Positions 17,136 to 25,916 of a stretch of DNA of 46,253 bases are shown one piece after another. Position 1 is the first letter of the stretch. Every line of letters starts with the position of its first letter. The stretch covers positions 1 to 46,253 of the forward strand of contig SYLI01000040.1 in NCBI GenBank assembly GCA_005809105.1. The letters are read 5' to 3'. A model generated the notes under the pieces. The model did not search any database and was not told the DNA's origin. It was given only the letters and a program-made list of their open reading frames with translations. This DNA is from Verrucomicrobiales bacterium (GTDB lineage: Bacteria > Verrucomicrobiota > Verrucomicrobiia > Limisphaerales > UBA1100). The position numbers and the translations under genes were made by a program.

Positions 17136-18448
17136 CGCGGCGGGGCCGCGCCCCAAAGATCGTGCGAGGGCCAAGCCTTCACCGCATCGGCCGCCTGGTG
17201 AATCAAGGGGTCGATGACGCTGGCGGGCGGCGCGCCCGCAGGCGTGCGCTGGGTGTTAAACAGCGCCGCCCAGCACAGCCCGTCGTGCCGCAGCACCAGC
17301 AGCGTGGACGTGCCGGCAAGCAGCCCGTTGTGCCAGTGGTTGGCGCACCCTTCCGTTCCCACAGGGCGTACCTGCCAACCCATCCCGTAATAAACGTCCT
17401 TCGGCTTCCCTGCGGCATCCCGTCCAGCGGGGCCTTCCGGCCGGGCGAACATGGCCGACGTGGTTTCAGCTGTCAGCAGCTTGTGCCGTTCGGGGGCAGC
17501 CACGGCCGATCCAAAACGCACAAGATCGCGGGCCGAGGCGATCCATCCGCCATGCGAGTCCATGGCCTCCAGATGCCACGCTCCGTAGGGCTGCGGCACT
17601 TGCGCGCCTATCGCTGCGCCCATCACCGAGAGGCCGGTCTGATTCCCTGGCGTGTAGTAGCACACCTCTCCTGCAGCGCGCCCCGCCGCCGCCGTTTTTC
17701 CAATCACCGCCCCGGTGATGCCCAGCGGGCGCAACACCTCCTCGCGCACATGCTGCTCATAGTTGCGGCCCGTCGCGCGCTCGATCACCCGGCCCAGCAG
17801 GTTGTAGCCAAAGTTGGAGTAGGCGTAGCGGGCCCCCGGATCGAAATCCAATCTCCAGCCCATCATGAACCGGATGACATCCGAAGCGCCCGCCGGCGGC
17901 TTGGTGCCCAGAGCCGCCGCGATGGCGGTGGAGTGGAACATGGGGTCGATGGAGACATCGCGATCCCAGCCGCCGCGATGTTGCAAAAGATGCCGCACCG
18001 TGATGTTGGCAAGGCGCGGGTCTGCAGGCTGGCCCAGGGGCAGCTGGAATCCATTGGGCCGCGCAGCAAAGACCGGCTGATCCAGGGCGATCTTCCCGCG
18101 TTCCACCTGGCGCAAGACCGCGACGGCGGTGATGGGCTTTGAAATGCTGGCGATACGGAAGAGCGAATCGGGTTGCACCGGCTGCTCCCGCTCCCGATCG
18201 GCCATGCCAAAGCCGCGGGCGTAAACCAGGCGGCCATCTTTGGCCACAGCCAGTGCGGCGCCGGGGATGTCATGCTCTTTAAGGAACCGGCGCATCAGCG
18301 CATCCAGCGGCTCCAAGGCGGGATGTGCTGCGCCGGTTTCGGCGAGTGCTTCCCTCGCCGGCGATGGGGCACCGAAGGCGGCTGGCGCCACACCCAGCGC
18401 AAAAGAAACGGCAAGAAAGCCCAAAGAGCGCGGCCCATGTGAAGTCAT
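17132..18448 (-). CDS. Secreted class C beta-lactamase-fold serine hydrolase
   Basis: A 438-residue protein with a signal peptide (about 1-26, ending AFG-A). The beta-lactamase/transpeptidase fold is shown by SISK (Ser101 nucleophile, Lys104), YSNFGYN near 204 as the second motif, and HNGLLAGTS near 368 in place of the KTG/HTG motif. Such proteins include esterases and D-aminopeptidases as well as beta-lactamases, and antibiotic resistance should not be assumed. It lies 35 bases downstream of the Rieske oxygenase gene on the same strand and could be the last gene of that operon. A related but not closely similar protein is encoded at 30705-31802. Confidence 0.9.
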   Translation of the reverse strand: MTSHGPRSLGFLAVSFALGVAPAAFGAPSPAREALAETGAAHPALEPLDALMRRFLKEHDIPGAALAVAKDGRLVYARGFGMADREREQPVQPDSLFRIASISKPITAVAVLRQVERGKIALDQPVFAARPNGFQLPLGQPADPRLANITVRHLLQHRGGWDRDVSIDPMFHSTAIAAALGTKPPAGASDVIRFMMGWRLDFDPGARYAYSNFGYNLLGRVIERATGRNYEQHVREEVLRPLGITGAVIGKTAAAGRAAGEVCYYTPGNQTGLSVMGAAIGAQVPQPYGAWHLEAMDSHGGWIASARDLVRFGSAVAAPERHKLLTAETTSAMFARPEGPAGRDAAGKPKDVYYGMGWQVRPVGTEGCANHWHNGLLAGTSTLLVLRHDGLCWAALFNTQRTPAGAPPASVIDPLIHQAADAVKAWPSHDLWGAAPPR

Positions 18449-18483
18449 GCCGGAATGTTAGCAGGCAGAAGGTGCCACGCCAA

Positions 18484-19596
18484 TCAGGACCCCGGCACCT
18501 GCTGCGATTCCAACGCCCGAAGGTAGGTACGATCAAACGCCGCCGCCATGGTTTCGAGCGCCGAATAGGGTCCGGGAGTGTAGGTGCTTGAACGGATGCC
18601 TTCCTGCGAAAGGGCGCAGAGGTGCCAGTCCTCCCGGTTCACCTGGTCCCAGAAATCCACGGCGGGCGAAGCGTCAAAGCCGGGCTGGGCCACGGCATCG
18701 GGATGGTAGAGCCATTGGCAGACGATGCGCGTGCATTCCGGCCCCTGCCGGATCAGCCGGTGGGTCAGCACAAAGTCCGGCTGCAGACTGATGAGAAAAC
18801 TGGGGAAGCAGAGATAATAGTAGGCATGCTGAAGGTCCTCGCAGCGGACGCCCGGCAAGGGCGCGGCGCAGCGTCGTCCCGTGCGCGTCAGTCCGCCGCC
18901 GGGATGCGCGAGTTTCATGGGCCCCCCCAGGAATGCGCCTTCGGTGAGGTCGTTGTGCGCGGCGCGATAGGGGCTGATCGCGTTGAGCTCACGATGAATC
19001 ACCGGGCAGTGGTAGCATTCCGAATAATTCTGAACGATGAGCTTCCAGTTCGCGGGCACGTCGTACTCCACCGACCGGACGCAGACCAGCTCGCCCACGC
19101 ACCACGGCGCGAACTTGGTCAGCACCGGCGCGAATGCCTGTTCAAAAGGCTCGCCTTCGGGTGCCAGCCGCACAAAGACATGGCCGTCCCACTCCGCGCA
19201 GCCCGCTTCGCGCAGCGGGTAGTCGGCCTTGGAAAAGCCGGGCGTCTCTTCCATGTGCGGCGCGCCCGCCAGCCTTCCGTCCAGCGAGTAGGCCCACGCG
19301 TGATAGGGGCAGGTGATGTGAGTGCCCAGCTGGCCGGACGGCTCCACGCACAGCCGGGTGCCGCGGTGCCGGCAGACATTGTAAAACGCGCGCAGCAGCC
19401 GGTCGCGGCCACGCACCAAGAGCAGCGGCTCGCCTTCGATGTCTTCGGCGACAAAACTGCCCGGCGACTGCACCCGTTCGGCGCGACCGGCATTGATCCA
19501 GCAAGGACGAAAGATGCGCTCCGATTCCTGCTGGTAGATTTCCACGTCCAGAAAGTAGCGCCGCTCAAGCATGAACGCGCGGTCCGGAGCACTCAT
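18484..19596 (-). CDS. Rieske non-heme iron oxygenase, alpha subunit
   Basis: A 370-residue enzyme subunit. The Rieske [2Fe-2S] centre is CRHRG (Cys75, His77) and CPYHAW (Cys96, His99). The mononuclear iron site is QNYSECYHCPVIH (His196, His201), with a third ligand Asp expected in the DFWDQVNREDW stretch. The pattern QNYSECYHCPVIHREL and the C-terminal GPYSALE resemble the group containing carnitine, glycine-betaine and other amine oxygenases rather than classical aromatic dioxygenases. The substrate is not known. No reductase or ferredoxin gene is adjacent. The start lies 4 bases after the stop of the secreted unknown gene. It is cytoplasmic, without a signal peptide. Confidence 0.92.
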   Translation of the reverse strand: MSAPDRAFMLERRYFLDVEIYQQESERIFRPCWINAGRAERVQSPGSFVAEDIEGEPLLLVRGRDRLLRAFYNVCRHRGTRLCVEPSGQLGTHITCPYHAWAYSLDGRLAGAPHMEETPGFSKADYPLREAGCAEWDGHVFVRLAPEGEPFEQAFAPVLTKFAPWCVGELVCVRSVEYDVPANWKLIVQNYSECYHCPVIHRELNAISPYRAAHNDLTEGAFLGGPMKLAHPGGGLTRTGRRCAAPLPGVRCEDLQHAYYYLCFPSFLISLQPDFVLTHRLIRQGPECTRIVCQWLYHPDAVAQPGFDASPAVDFWDQVNREDWHLCALSQEGIRSSTYTPGPYSALETMAAAFDRTYLRALESQQVPGS

Positions 19597-19600
19597 GAAT

Positions 19601-20935
19601 CTACGGCTGCCGCTCCGACTCGGGAATGTTCACCACGGTGAGCGCGCAGGTGTTAAAGTCAACCTTGCGCGCCCCCGGCACGGCGCCGCGGTTTCCATTC
19701 CATGTGACAAACACCCTCGCGCCATCGGGCGACACCGCCGTGCTGTAGGCGCCTTGCGGGATGAAGCCAAAGGCGGCTTCGCAATGCGCCCGCAGGAAGG
19801 CCACGACCTTGCGCTTGCCCATCTTCACGTCGAATTGCACCACCGGGCTGCCGTCCTGCTCGGCCCCGCCGTGCGCCCCGGGCACGTAGTAGAGGTAGCG
19901 CCCCGTCCGTGGATCGGCATTCAGGCTTGCGGTGTAACCGCGAGTGCCCACCATTGCCGCGCCCAACCGCCGAGCCTTTTCGGTGCGGGTGTTAAACTCC
20001 CACATCTCATCCTGCTCGGTGGTGTACACCAAGCCACTGGGAAGTTCACGGGAGGCGGCGCGCATTCGCAAGGCGGCGTCGATGGCCACGGGCGGGCCAG
20101 GCTTGGCAGGGTCATAGCGCACCAGTCGTTCGGGCGCCGCCTCGCCTGCTGCTTCCCTGCCTGTGGCATGGAAATACAGCCTGCCCGTGCTGCGCGAGAG
20201 GATGGCGCACCGCGCGAAACCATGGTCGTCGCTGTACATCACCTTGCGCCCTGCAAGGTCGTAGGCCAGCAGTTGCACGCGTTTGTTCTGATAGTTGCCG
20301 TCCGTCGTGCCCGCGTAGAATATCAGCCGGTCCGGATCCATCACGCTCGCCGGCAGGCACTGCATGGGAAGCGGCGCATGGGCCACAATCTCCGTCACGT
20401 TCCGGCCGGGGTGATGGCGGATAATCCAATCGCCCTTGTAGTGGTACTGTTCGGTGGTGATGCGGGTGGAACCGCGGTGCGTGGAAAAGTACAGCCACCC
20501 GTCCTTCCCCAGATCGATGCGGCTGTGAATTTTCCCGGGCGTGTAGTGGCCTTGCGGCAGCTTGAGCAGCGCGCGCACATCCACCAGCCGCCTGAGGGTT
20601 TTCGCGCCCGCGTCATATTCGTAGAGCCCGGCGTTCCCGTCCGGTGCCTTGTGGTCGCCGATGGCGGAATAATACTTGTCGCCGACCGCCAGCCCGTCGC
20701 CCCAAGCCGACCACGGTTTGCCGGGATAATCCTGGCCGGGGTAGAACAGGAAATCGACCGCGGGCGCCTGCTTGGCGACGGCAACGCCCTCGCGAAGATT
20801 GGGCCCGGGCTTCAGGAAGGACGCCTCGGTCGACGTGTCCACAGACTTGCCGCTGGGCAAGGTGGGCGGCCACTTCAATGCCTCGGCACCCACCAGCAGC
20901 GTCGGCGCCACGCACAACATCAGGAAGTTTCGCAT
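19601..20935 (-). CDS. Secreted protein, probable beta-propeller, unknown function
   Basis: A 444-residue protein starting MRNFLMLCVAPTLLVGAEA, a signal-peptide-like N-terminus. The rest consists of repeating strands with phrases such as DGWLYFSTHRGST, RLIFYAGTTDGNY, GRLYFHATG, GRYLYYVPG and AVSPDGARVFVTWNG, which suggest a beta-propeller of the NHL/PQQ-like sort. No catalytic family is recognised. The ATG overlaps the TGA of the preceding FG-GAP gene (TGATG), so translation is coupled, and the Rieske oxygenase gene begins 4 bases after its stop. It may be a substrate-binding or extracellular partner in the same process; this is inference from context. Confidence 0.78.
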   Translation of the reverse strand: MRNFLMLCVAPTLLVGAEALKWPPTLPSGKSVDTSTEASFLKPGPNLREGVAVAKQAPAVDFLFYPGQDYPGKPWSAWGDGLAVGDKYYSAIGDHKAPDGNAGLYEYDAGAKTLRRLVDVRALLKLPQGHYTPGKIHSRIDLGKDGWLYFSTHRGSTRITTEQYHYKGDWIIRHHPGRNVTEIVAHAPLPMQCLPASVMDPDRLIFYAGTTDGNYQNKRVQLLAYDLAGRKVMYSDDHGFARCAILSRSTGRLYFHATGREAAGEAAPERLVRYDPAKPGPPVAIDAALRMRAASRELPSGLVYTTEQDEMWEFNTRTEKARRLGAAMVGTRGYTASLNADPRTGRYLYYVPGAHGGAEQDGSPVVQFDVKMGKRKVVAFLRAHCEAAFGFIPQGAYSTAVSPDGARVFVTWNGNRGAVPGARKVDFNTCALTVVNIPESERQP

Positions 20936-22521
20936 CAGGGTTCCTCCACGACGATTCTGCGGTCCGCAGGCGTCTGCCGCCGCGTCACCGACTTTCCTCC
21001 GGGAAATTCCACCGTGACATCCACCTGTGCGAATTTGCCAAGTCCAAAGTGCGCGACCGCGGGCTGGCCGCTGGCATAGCCGTAGCCCACACCAATTTCC
21101 TGCACGCCCCGCAGGCTACCGTCTTGCGCGTCGCGCAGAATGACCCGGGCGCCAATGCCCATGCGGTTGGAACGCCGCCCCTGAGCCACCACCTGCAGCC
21201 AGTGGGCGGGCGCACTCTTATTACTCAGCAGGCGGCTGTGGTTTCCGCCAAACCAGTTGATGAGGAACAAGTCGATGCGTCCGTCGTTGTCAATGTCCCC
21301 GCTCGGGCCCGCCGCAAAGTAGGTGTTGAGCGATTCGGGCGCCACGTTGGGTGTAAAACGCGGCACGCCTTTCGCCGCGCCATCCTGCCGAAAGATGAGC
21401 GGCGTGCAGGCGCCCTGCTGGTTGGTGAGCGCGCTGGAGAAGTAGATGTCGGGCTTGCCGTCGTTGTCAAAGTCCTGAATCTCGACGTGGGGCGACTTGA
21501 CCGGCAGCTCCGCGGGCATACCGCACGCCGCACTCACATCGCGGAATTGCGGCACGCCGTCCTGCACGCCTTCGTTCAGATACACGCGGTTGCGCGCCGT
21601 GGTGCAGTGGATGGACAACACCATGTCCAGCCGGCCGTCCTGATTGAGATCACCAAACGCCGCGCCGCAGGGCCAGTCCTCGCCATGAAGCGGCGCCCAC
21701 GCAAAGGTCTGACGCAGCGAGTCCGGCTCGCGATAGCGCCCGTCCTTGTGGCTCACGAAAAACCGGTTGCTGTGCCCGACGAAAATCTCAGGCCGTCCGT
21801 CGTTGTTGAGGTCGGCGATGGCGCAGCCCAGCCCGAAAAGATCCTCGGGCAACCCGGCGCGCACGGTGACGTCCTCAAAGCGCAGCCCGCCGAGATTGCG
21901 AAAGAGACGCGTGCTGGGCGCGCGTGTAAAACGATCCTCGATGACCAGCAAATCCAGAAGGCCGTCCTGATCGTAGTCGAGCACGCCGATGTTCCGGCCC
22001 GATTTGAGCGTGGGCGGACACGCGCCGCTGGCCTGGGAAATATCCACGAAGCGGCCGCGGTCATTGCGGTAGAGTTTGCAGAAGGCGCCGCGCGACTGCT
22101 GCTGGATTTCGGTGCCCTTGCCGCCGGGGCGCGCGTTATTGCCGACGTAGAGTTCCAGGTCGCCGTCGTTGTCCAGATCGGCAAAAACCGCGCCGCTCGT
22201 GCGCGCAAAGTGGCCCGTCGGGCTGTCGTTCACGCGGGCGAACTGCCCGTTGCCCAAGTTGCGCAGCAGTTGATTGGGGATGGGGCCTTTTGCGGGCGCG
22301 TACTCCGCCAAGGGCCGGTCGGCAAAACCGCCGGCGTAAATATCAATCCAACCGTCACCGTCGAAGTCGCCCAGCGCCCCGCCGTGGCCCATGAGTCCAG
22401 CCAACGGCTCGCGCAGTTTGGCGCGATCGGTGATGTCCTCAAAGCGGATCGGCCCCTCCGCCGAACCGAGCGCACCAGCCCATCCCAGCAGGAGGGCGAC
22501 GAAGGGCAGGCGGAGCTTCAT
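20935..22521 (-). CDS. Secreted FG-GAP/VCBS repeat protein with ASPIC/UnbV domain
   Basis: A 528-residue protein. After a signal peptide (1-20) there are seven calcium-binding-type repeats of the DFDGDGWIDIYAGG kind (DLDNDGDLELYVGN, DYDQDGLLDLLVIE, DLNNDGRPEIFVGH, DLNQDGRLDMVLS, DFDNDGKPDIYFSS, DIDNDGRIDLFLIN), forming a likely seven-bladed propeller. The last 90 residues match the ASPIC/UnbV domain (HWLQVVAQGRRSNRMGIGARV ... VTVEFPGGK). Such proteins are exported and probably bind ligands or surfaces. ATG at 22521 overlaps the molybdoenzyme stop (ATGA) and has AAGGAGG 12 bases before it; a second in-frame ATG at 22542 would be inside the preceding gene. Confidence 0.92.
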   Translation of the reverse strand: MKLRLPFVALLLGWAGALGSAEGPIRFEDITDRAKLREPLAGLMGHGGALGDFDGDGWIDIYAGGFADRPLAEYAPAKGPIPNQLLRNLGNGQFARVNDSPTGHFARTSGAVFADLDNDGDLELYVGNNARPGGKGTEIQQQSRGAFCKLYRNDRGRFVDISQASGACPPTLKSGRNIGVLDYDQDGLLDLLVIEDRFTRAPSTRLFRNLGGLRFEDVTVRAGLPEDLFGLGCAIADLNNDGRPEIFVGHSNRFFVSHKDGRYREPDSLRQTFAWAPLHGEDWPCGAAFGDLNQDGRLDMVLSIHCTTARNRVYLNEGVQDGVPQFRDVSAACGMPAELPVKSPHVEIQDFDNDGKPDIYFSSALTNQQGACTPLIFRQDGAAKGVPRFTPNVAPESLNTYFAAGPSGDIDNDGRIDLFLINWFGGNHSRLLSNKSAPAHWLQVVAQGRRSNRMGIGARVILRDAQDGSLRGVQEIGVGYGYASGQPAVAHFGLGKFAQVDVTVEFPGGKSVTRRQTPADRRIVVEEP

Positions 22522-23150
22522 GAGAATCGTTCCTCCTTCCATGGGTCGGCGGTATTGGAGTAGCCGCGCACCTCCCAGAATCCGGGCGCGTCGCGATCGG
22601 CAAACTCAATCTCCGACACCCACTTGGCCCCCTTCCACGCGTAGCGTTTGGGAATGATGACGCGCGCGGGCCCGCCGTGATCACAGGAGAGGGGCTGGCC
22701 GTTCCACGAGTGCGCCACCAGCACGTCGTCGTCCATGCACACATCCAGCGGGTTGTTGGTGGAGTAGCCGTCGTAGGATCTAAAGATGACGTGCGCCGCG
22801 GCGGCAGTGGGGCGCGCCTTCTCGGCCAGGGTGAGGAAGGCGACTCCCGCAAACTTCATGTCGTACTGGCTCCAAGTGGTGACGCAGTGGAAGTCGCTCG
22901 TGTCGGTGAATTGCGGCAGCCCCATGAACTGCTGCCAATCCAGCGTGAATGGGTTTTCAACCGCGCCGTGAATCTTGAGCCGCCAGTCTGCGGCCGACAC
23001 GGCGGGTTTCACACCCAAGTCCAGAACGGGAAAGTTGGTGACAAGACGCTGTCCGGGGGGAAGCCGTTGGGCGCTCGGTGGCATTGTCGGGCGCCTGCCC
23101 GCCATCTTGGCGGCCCAACGCTCCTTCGCCTCGATATAATTCGCCTTCAT
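22518..23150 (-). CDS. Sulfite-oxidase-fold molybdopterin-dependent oxidoreductase
   Basis: A 210-residue single-domain molybdoenzyme. DFHCVTTWS carries Cys89, the expected molybdenum ligand. SYDGYSTNNPLD, LSCDHGGPARVIIPKRYAWKGAKWV and FWEVRGYSNTADPW are conserved cofactor-binding and C-terminal segments of the family. Unlike MsrP/YedY there is no Tat signal, so it should be cytoplasmic. It has no heme or dimerisation domain, so it is the short form. The electron partner and substrate are unknown. It overlaps the next gene by four bases and starts 41 bases after the aldo/keto reductase gene. Confidence 0.92.
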   Translation of the reverse strand: MKANYIEAKERWAAKMAGRRPTMPPSAQRLPPGQRLVTNFPVLDLGVKPAVSAADWRLKIHGAVENPFTLDWQQFMGLPQFTDTSDFHCVTTWSQYDMKFAGVAFLTLAEKARPTAAAAHVIFRSYDGYSTNNPLDVCMDDDVLVAHSWNGQPLSCDHGGPARVIIPKRYAWKGAKWVSEIEFADRDAPGFWEVRGYSNTADPWKEERFS

Positions 23151-23191
23151 GGGCCCTTAGGGACGGGGCCGCAGCCGCCACGAGCCGCCGT

Positions 23192-24352
23192 TCAGGTTCC
23201 TGGGTGCGTGCATACCAGATCGCGCGACGGATCCAACCCCCATCGGCTGGCGATGGCGGCAAGCTCGTTGTTCATAGGCCACTGGTCGGGCACCGGCTCT
23301 CCGGTGTAACCGGGGTTTCCTCCCTTGAGCTGCATGCAGCCTTTGTTGTCGCCAATGCGCCGCAGGGTTTCGCAATCCTCGGCGGAGAGTGTCAATGGCG
23401 AGAGACGAGCATCCGCACCCACGGCCGCCAGCTCGTCGATCTTCGACTCGATGGGCTTGGCGTCGGGCCCCACCTCCTGAATGAGCGTCGGCACGACGCA
23501 TCGGACAGAAGGCTGGCTGAGTGTCCACAAGCAGGAGAGCTGGAGCATTGTCAACCCGTGCTTCCGGGCGATGGGCCGCATCCGGTCCAGCTTGGCATTG
23601 CCCGCCTCAACCCAGCCCGCGGGGCGAAACGTGCGATGATCTCCGTGGCCAAACTGGTGCCCGGGCTTGACGTCGTCGTGGAAAATCCCGCCGTAGTCCA
23701 CCACGCGCGCGGTGATGTCAATTTGATGCTGGGCGGCGGCCGCCAGCACGTAGCTGCCCGGCCAGGGCTCCATGGGGCTCAGGATGATCATGGCCTCGTC
23801 GATGAGGCTGTGGAACCGCTCGAAGCACTGCAGCACATCCAGCGAGAACCCGTTGGCGGGGCCGGGCGCGATGCCCAGTCGGCCGGTCAGCTTGCCTTCG
23901 CGCAGCGACTCCATCGCCTTCCACACCGCGTCGCTGGAGTAGCCGATGGAATCGGGATTGTGAAGGAGCAGGGCGTCGAAGTGTGGGGTGCCCAGGCGCG
24001 AGAGCGACTTCTCCGCAGCCATCTTCAAGTACTCACCATACTGGTCCGGGGCGCGAAGCCGCGCATCGGTGAATCGCAGATAGCCTTTGGCTCCGTCGCG
24101 TTTGCCCGGATAGATGTCGTGCCCGATGATGCCCACCAGGCAGTAGCCCGAACGCGGCACACCGGCCAGGGCCCTGCCCAGCATCGTGTCGGCTTCGCCC
24201 ACGCTGTACACGTCGGCCGTCATGAAGGTGCGCACGCCCTTCTCGTAGGCGCGCTGGATGCAGGCGATGTACCGCTCCTCGCTCAGCGGCTCGCCAAAGT
24301 GCATGTAACGGCCGCCGCTCCAAGCCCCCAATGCTGTCCGGGTGAGTTCCAT
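23192..24352 (-). CDS. Aldo/keto reductase family protein
   Basis: A 386-residue protein with the aldo/keto reductase barrel pattern. The N-terminal region has FMTADVYSVGEADTMLGRAL (the Asp-Tyr pair of the active site). Next come SLSRLGTPHFDALLLHNPD, MESLREGKLTGRLGIAPG and LSPMEPWPGSYVLAAAAQH, and late segments LSCLWTLSQPSVRCVVPTLIQE. The chain is longer than the common 320 residues because of a C-terminal extension ending DLVCTHPGT. The expected active-site Lys is not obvious in the usual place. It is probably the first gene of the minus-strand operon that runs to the Rieske oxygenase and is cytoplasmic. Confidence 0.88.
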   Translation of the reverse strand: MELTRTALGAWSGGRYMHFGEPLSEERYIACIQRAYEKGVRTFMTADVYSVGEADTMLGRALAGVPRSGYCLVGIIGHDIYPGKRDGAKGYLRFTDARLRAPDQYGEYLKMAAEKSLSRLGTPHFDALLLHNPDSIGYSSDAVWKAMESLREGKLTGRLGIAPGPANGFSLDVLQCFERFHSLIDEAMIILSPMEPWPGSYVLAAAAQHQIDITARVVDYGGIFHDDVKPGHQFGHGDHRTFRPAGWVEAGNAKLDRMRPIARKHGLTMLQLSCLWTLSQPSVRCVVPTLIQEVGPDAKPIESKIDELAAVGADARLSPLTLSAEDCETLRRIGDNKGCMQLKGGNPGYTGEPVPDQWPMNNELAAIASRWGLDPSRDLVCTHPGT

Positions 24353-24439
24353 GAATTGCGTGGGCGATTAGACGCGCCAAGCCCGGGAAATTCAAACCAC
24401 TTCTGACAGGGAGACTTGAGAAGGCTCTTTTTTCTAAAG

Positions 24440-24468
24440 TTGGCAAGCGGACGGCCGAGTCGTACATT
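24440..24468 (+). promoter_or_regulatory. Candidate promoter for the MORN-2 protein gene
   Basis: TTGGCA (24440-24445) and TACATT (24463-24468) are 17 bases apart (five of six and four of six matches). The ATG lies at 24476, which would place the transcription start at or next to the start codon and give a leaderless mRNA. No ribosome-binding sequence precedes the ATG, which agrees. Confidence 0.45.
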
Positions 24469-24475
24469 AACGACC

Positions 24476-25807
24476 ATGAAGCCCGTCCCTCCGGCCCTGT
24501 GTGCCGTACTTTTTTTTGCCGGCGCCCTGATTGCCGATACTCCACCCGCCGCCGCGCCTGCTGGCGCACCTGCCCCCGCTCCGGTTGCCGTCCCTGCAGT
24601 GGCGCCATCCGAGCCAGCCGAACCGGCAGCTCCCGCAGCACCCGCCTCAACGCCGCCCAAGCCAAATGCCCCGGGCGAGGAACTGGGCTTGGATCAAGTC
24701 CTGCAAAAGGGGGCGCTCCATTTTGCCGCAGGCCAGGCGCTGCCGATGCACGGCAAGGTCGCCATCTACGACGAGAAGGGCAACGTCCAGCGCGAGGTGA
24801 TTTTCAAGAATGGCCGGATCCATTCGTGGGTCGAGTGGCAGGCCGGCAACGTGAAGGTCGAACGCGTGTATGTGGACGGACAGGAAACCCAACGCATCGC
24901 ATGGCGCGGGGACAAGAAGTGGTTTGAAATCACGTTCGTTCCCTCCACGGCCCCTGCGGGCACACCGGCAACCACAACCCCGCCCGTGACTGTGCCGCCG
25001 GTGGCTCCCCCCACAGGCCTGCCCGAACCGCCGGTGCCGCCTCCGGCGGTGACATCGCCCAAGCCGCCGACCGTTCCGCTGCCTCCTGCCGTTCCCCAGG
25101 TGCCGCCGCTCCCAACCGTTCCGTCAATCCCGCCAAATCCGGAAGCCAACAGGACGGCGGAACTGGTGCCGCTGCCCTCGCCAACGCTGCCCGTCGTGCC
25201 GGTGCCGCCGGGCACTCCTGGCGAACCCGCGCCGCGCAAGCTGCCTGCGTTCATCCCGGGACAGCCGGTGTTTCCGCCGGAAAAATCAGCGACGCCCAAG
25301 TCCGAACCCGCCGTGCCCGACCCCATCAATCCATCCGCTCCAAAGCGAGTCGCGCCCCAATCCACCACGCCTCCGGAGCCTCCCGCCAAGCCTCCGGTTT
25401 CAGTCCCGGAATCCAACCCGCCCACAGCGCCTGCAGCAACAGCGCCTTTGGCTGCCAAGCCGGGCGAGGCGATGGACCCGCTCATGCTCGAAGTGCGCAG
25501 CAATATGCTGGTCTACCAGAAGGGCTCCAAGTCGCCCTTCTCGGGCAAGTCCATCTTGTATGATGAGAAGGGCAACCGAATCTACGAGGGGACTTTCTCG
25601 GAAGGCCGCCGTGATGGTGCGGGCATGGAGTGGCACGCGGCCGGGCAGAAAAAATTTGAGGGACAGTTCAAGGCCGGCACCATGTTTGAGGGCATCGTCA
25701 CATGGTACTACGTGGGCACGGCCCAAAAGAAGCTCGAGCTCACCTGCCGCCAAGGCGAGGTGGTCACCGGCATTGTCTGGAACCGCGACGGCTCGCTGCG
25801 CTGGTAA
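24476..25807 (+). CDS. Secreted Pro-rich protein with MORN-2/YwqK-type repeats
   Basis: A 443-residue protein with a signal peptide (MKPVPPALCAVLFFAGALIA). Next come an Ala/Pro linker, a first repeat module (KVAIYDEKGNVQREVIFKNG, about 93-112), and a very long Pro/Thr/Val/Ala linker (about 160-335). A second module at the C-terminus contains SILYDEKGNRIYEGTFSEGRR, MEWHAAGQKKFEGQFKAGTM and LELTCRQGEVVTG. These are the MORN-2 (YwqK-like) repeats. The Pro-rich linker suggests spanning of the periplasm or an extended surface protein. Its function is unknown. It is divergent from the aldo/keto reductase gene. Confidence 0.85.
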   Translation: MKPVPPALCAVLFFAGALIADTPPAAAPAGAPAPAPVAVPAVAPSEPAEPAAPAAPASTPPKPNAPGEELGLDQVLQKGALHFAAGQALPMHGKVAIYDEKGNVQREVIFKNGRIHSWVEWQAGNVKVERVYVDGQETQRIAWRGDKKWFEITFVPSTAPAGTPATTTPPVTVPPVAPPTGLPEPPVPPPAVTSPKPPTVPLPPAVPQVPPLPTVPSIPPNPEANRTAELVPLPSPTLPVVPVPPGTPGEPAPRKLPAFIPGQPVFPPEKSATPKSEPAVPDPINPSAPKRVAPQSTTPPEPPAKPPVSVPESNPPTAPAATAPLAAKPGEAMDPLMLEVRSNMLVYQKGSKSPFSGKSILYDEKGNRIYEGTFSEGRRDGAGMEWHAAGQKKFEGQFKAGTMFEGIVTWYYVGTAQKKLELTCRQGEVVTGIVWNRDGSLRW

Positions 25808-25916
25808 GCCAGCCGAGGCTCCCTCCCCCCATTCCTGCGAACGCGGGACGCACTCGATCTGTTGCTGATGAACCACAGCAGCTTTGACCGCTGTGAGCAT
25901 ACGTCGCAGCACAACA

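Noticed and set aside
17132-18448. Antibiotic-resistance beta-lactamase
   Set aside because: The fold motif SxxK is shared by many esterases and peptidases; the third motif is HNG rather than KTG, and nothing in the context supports resistance.
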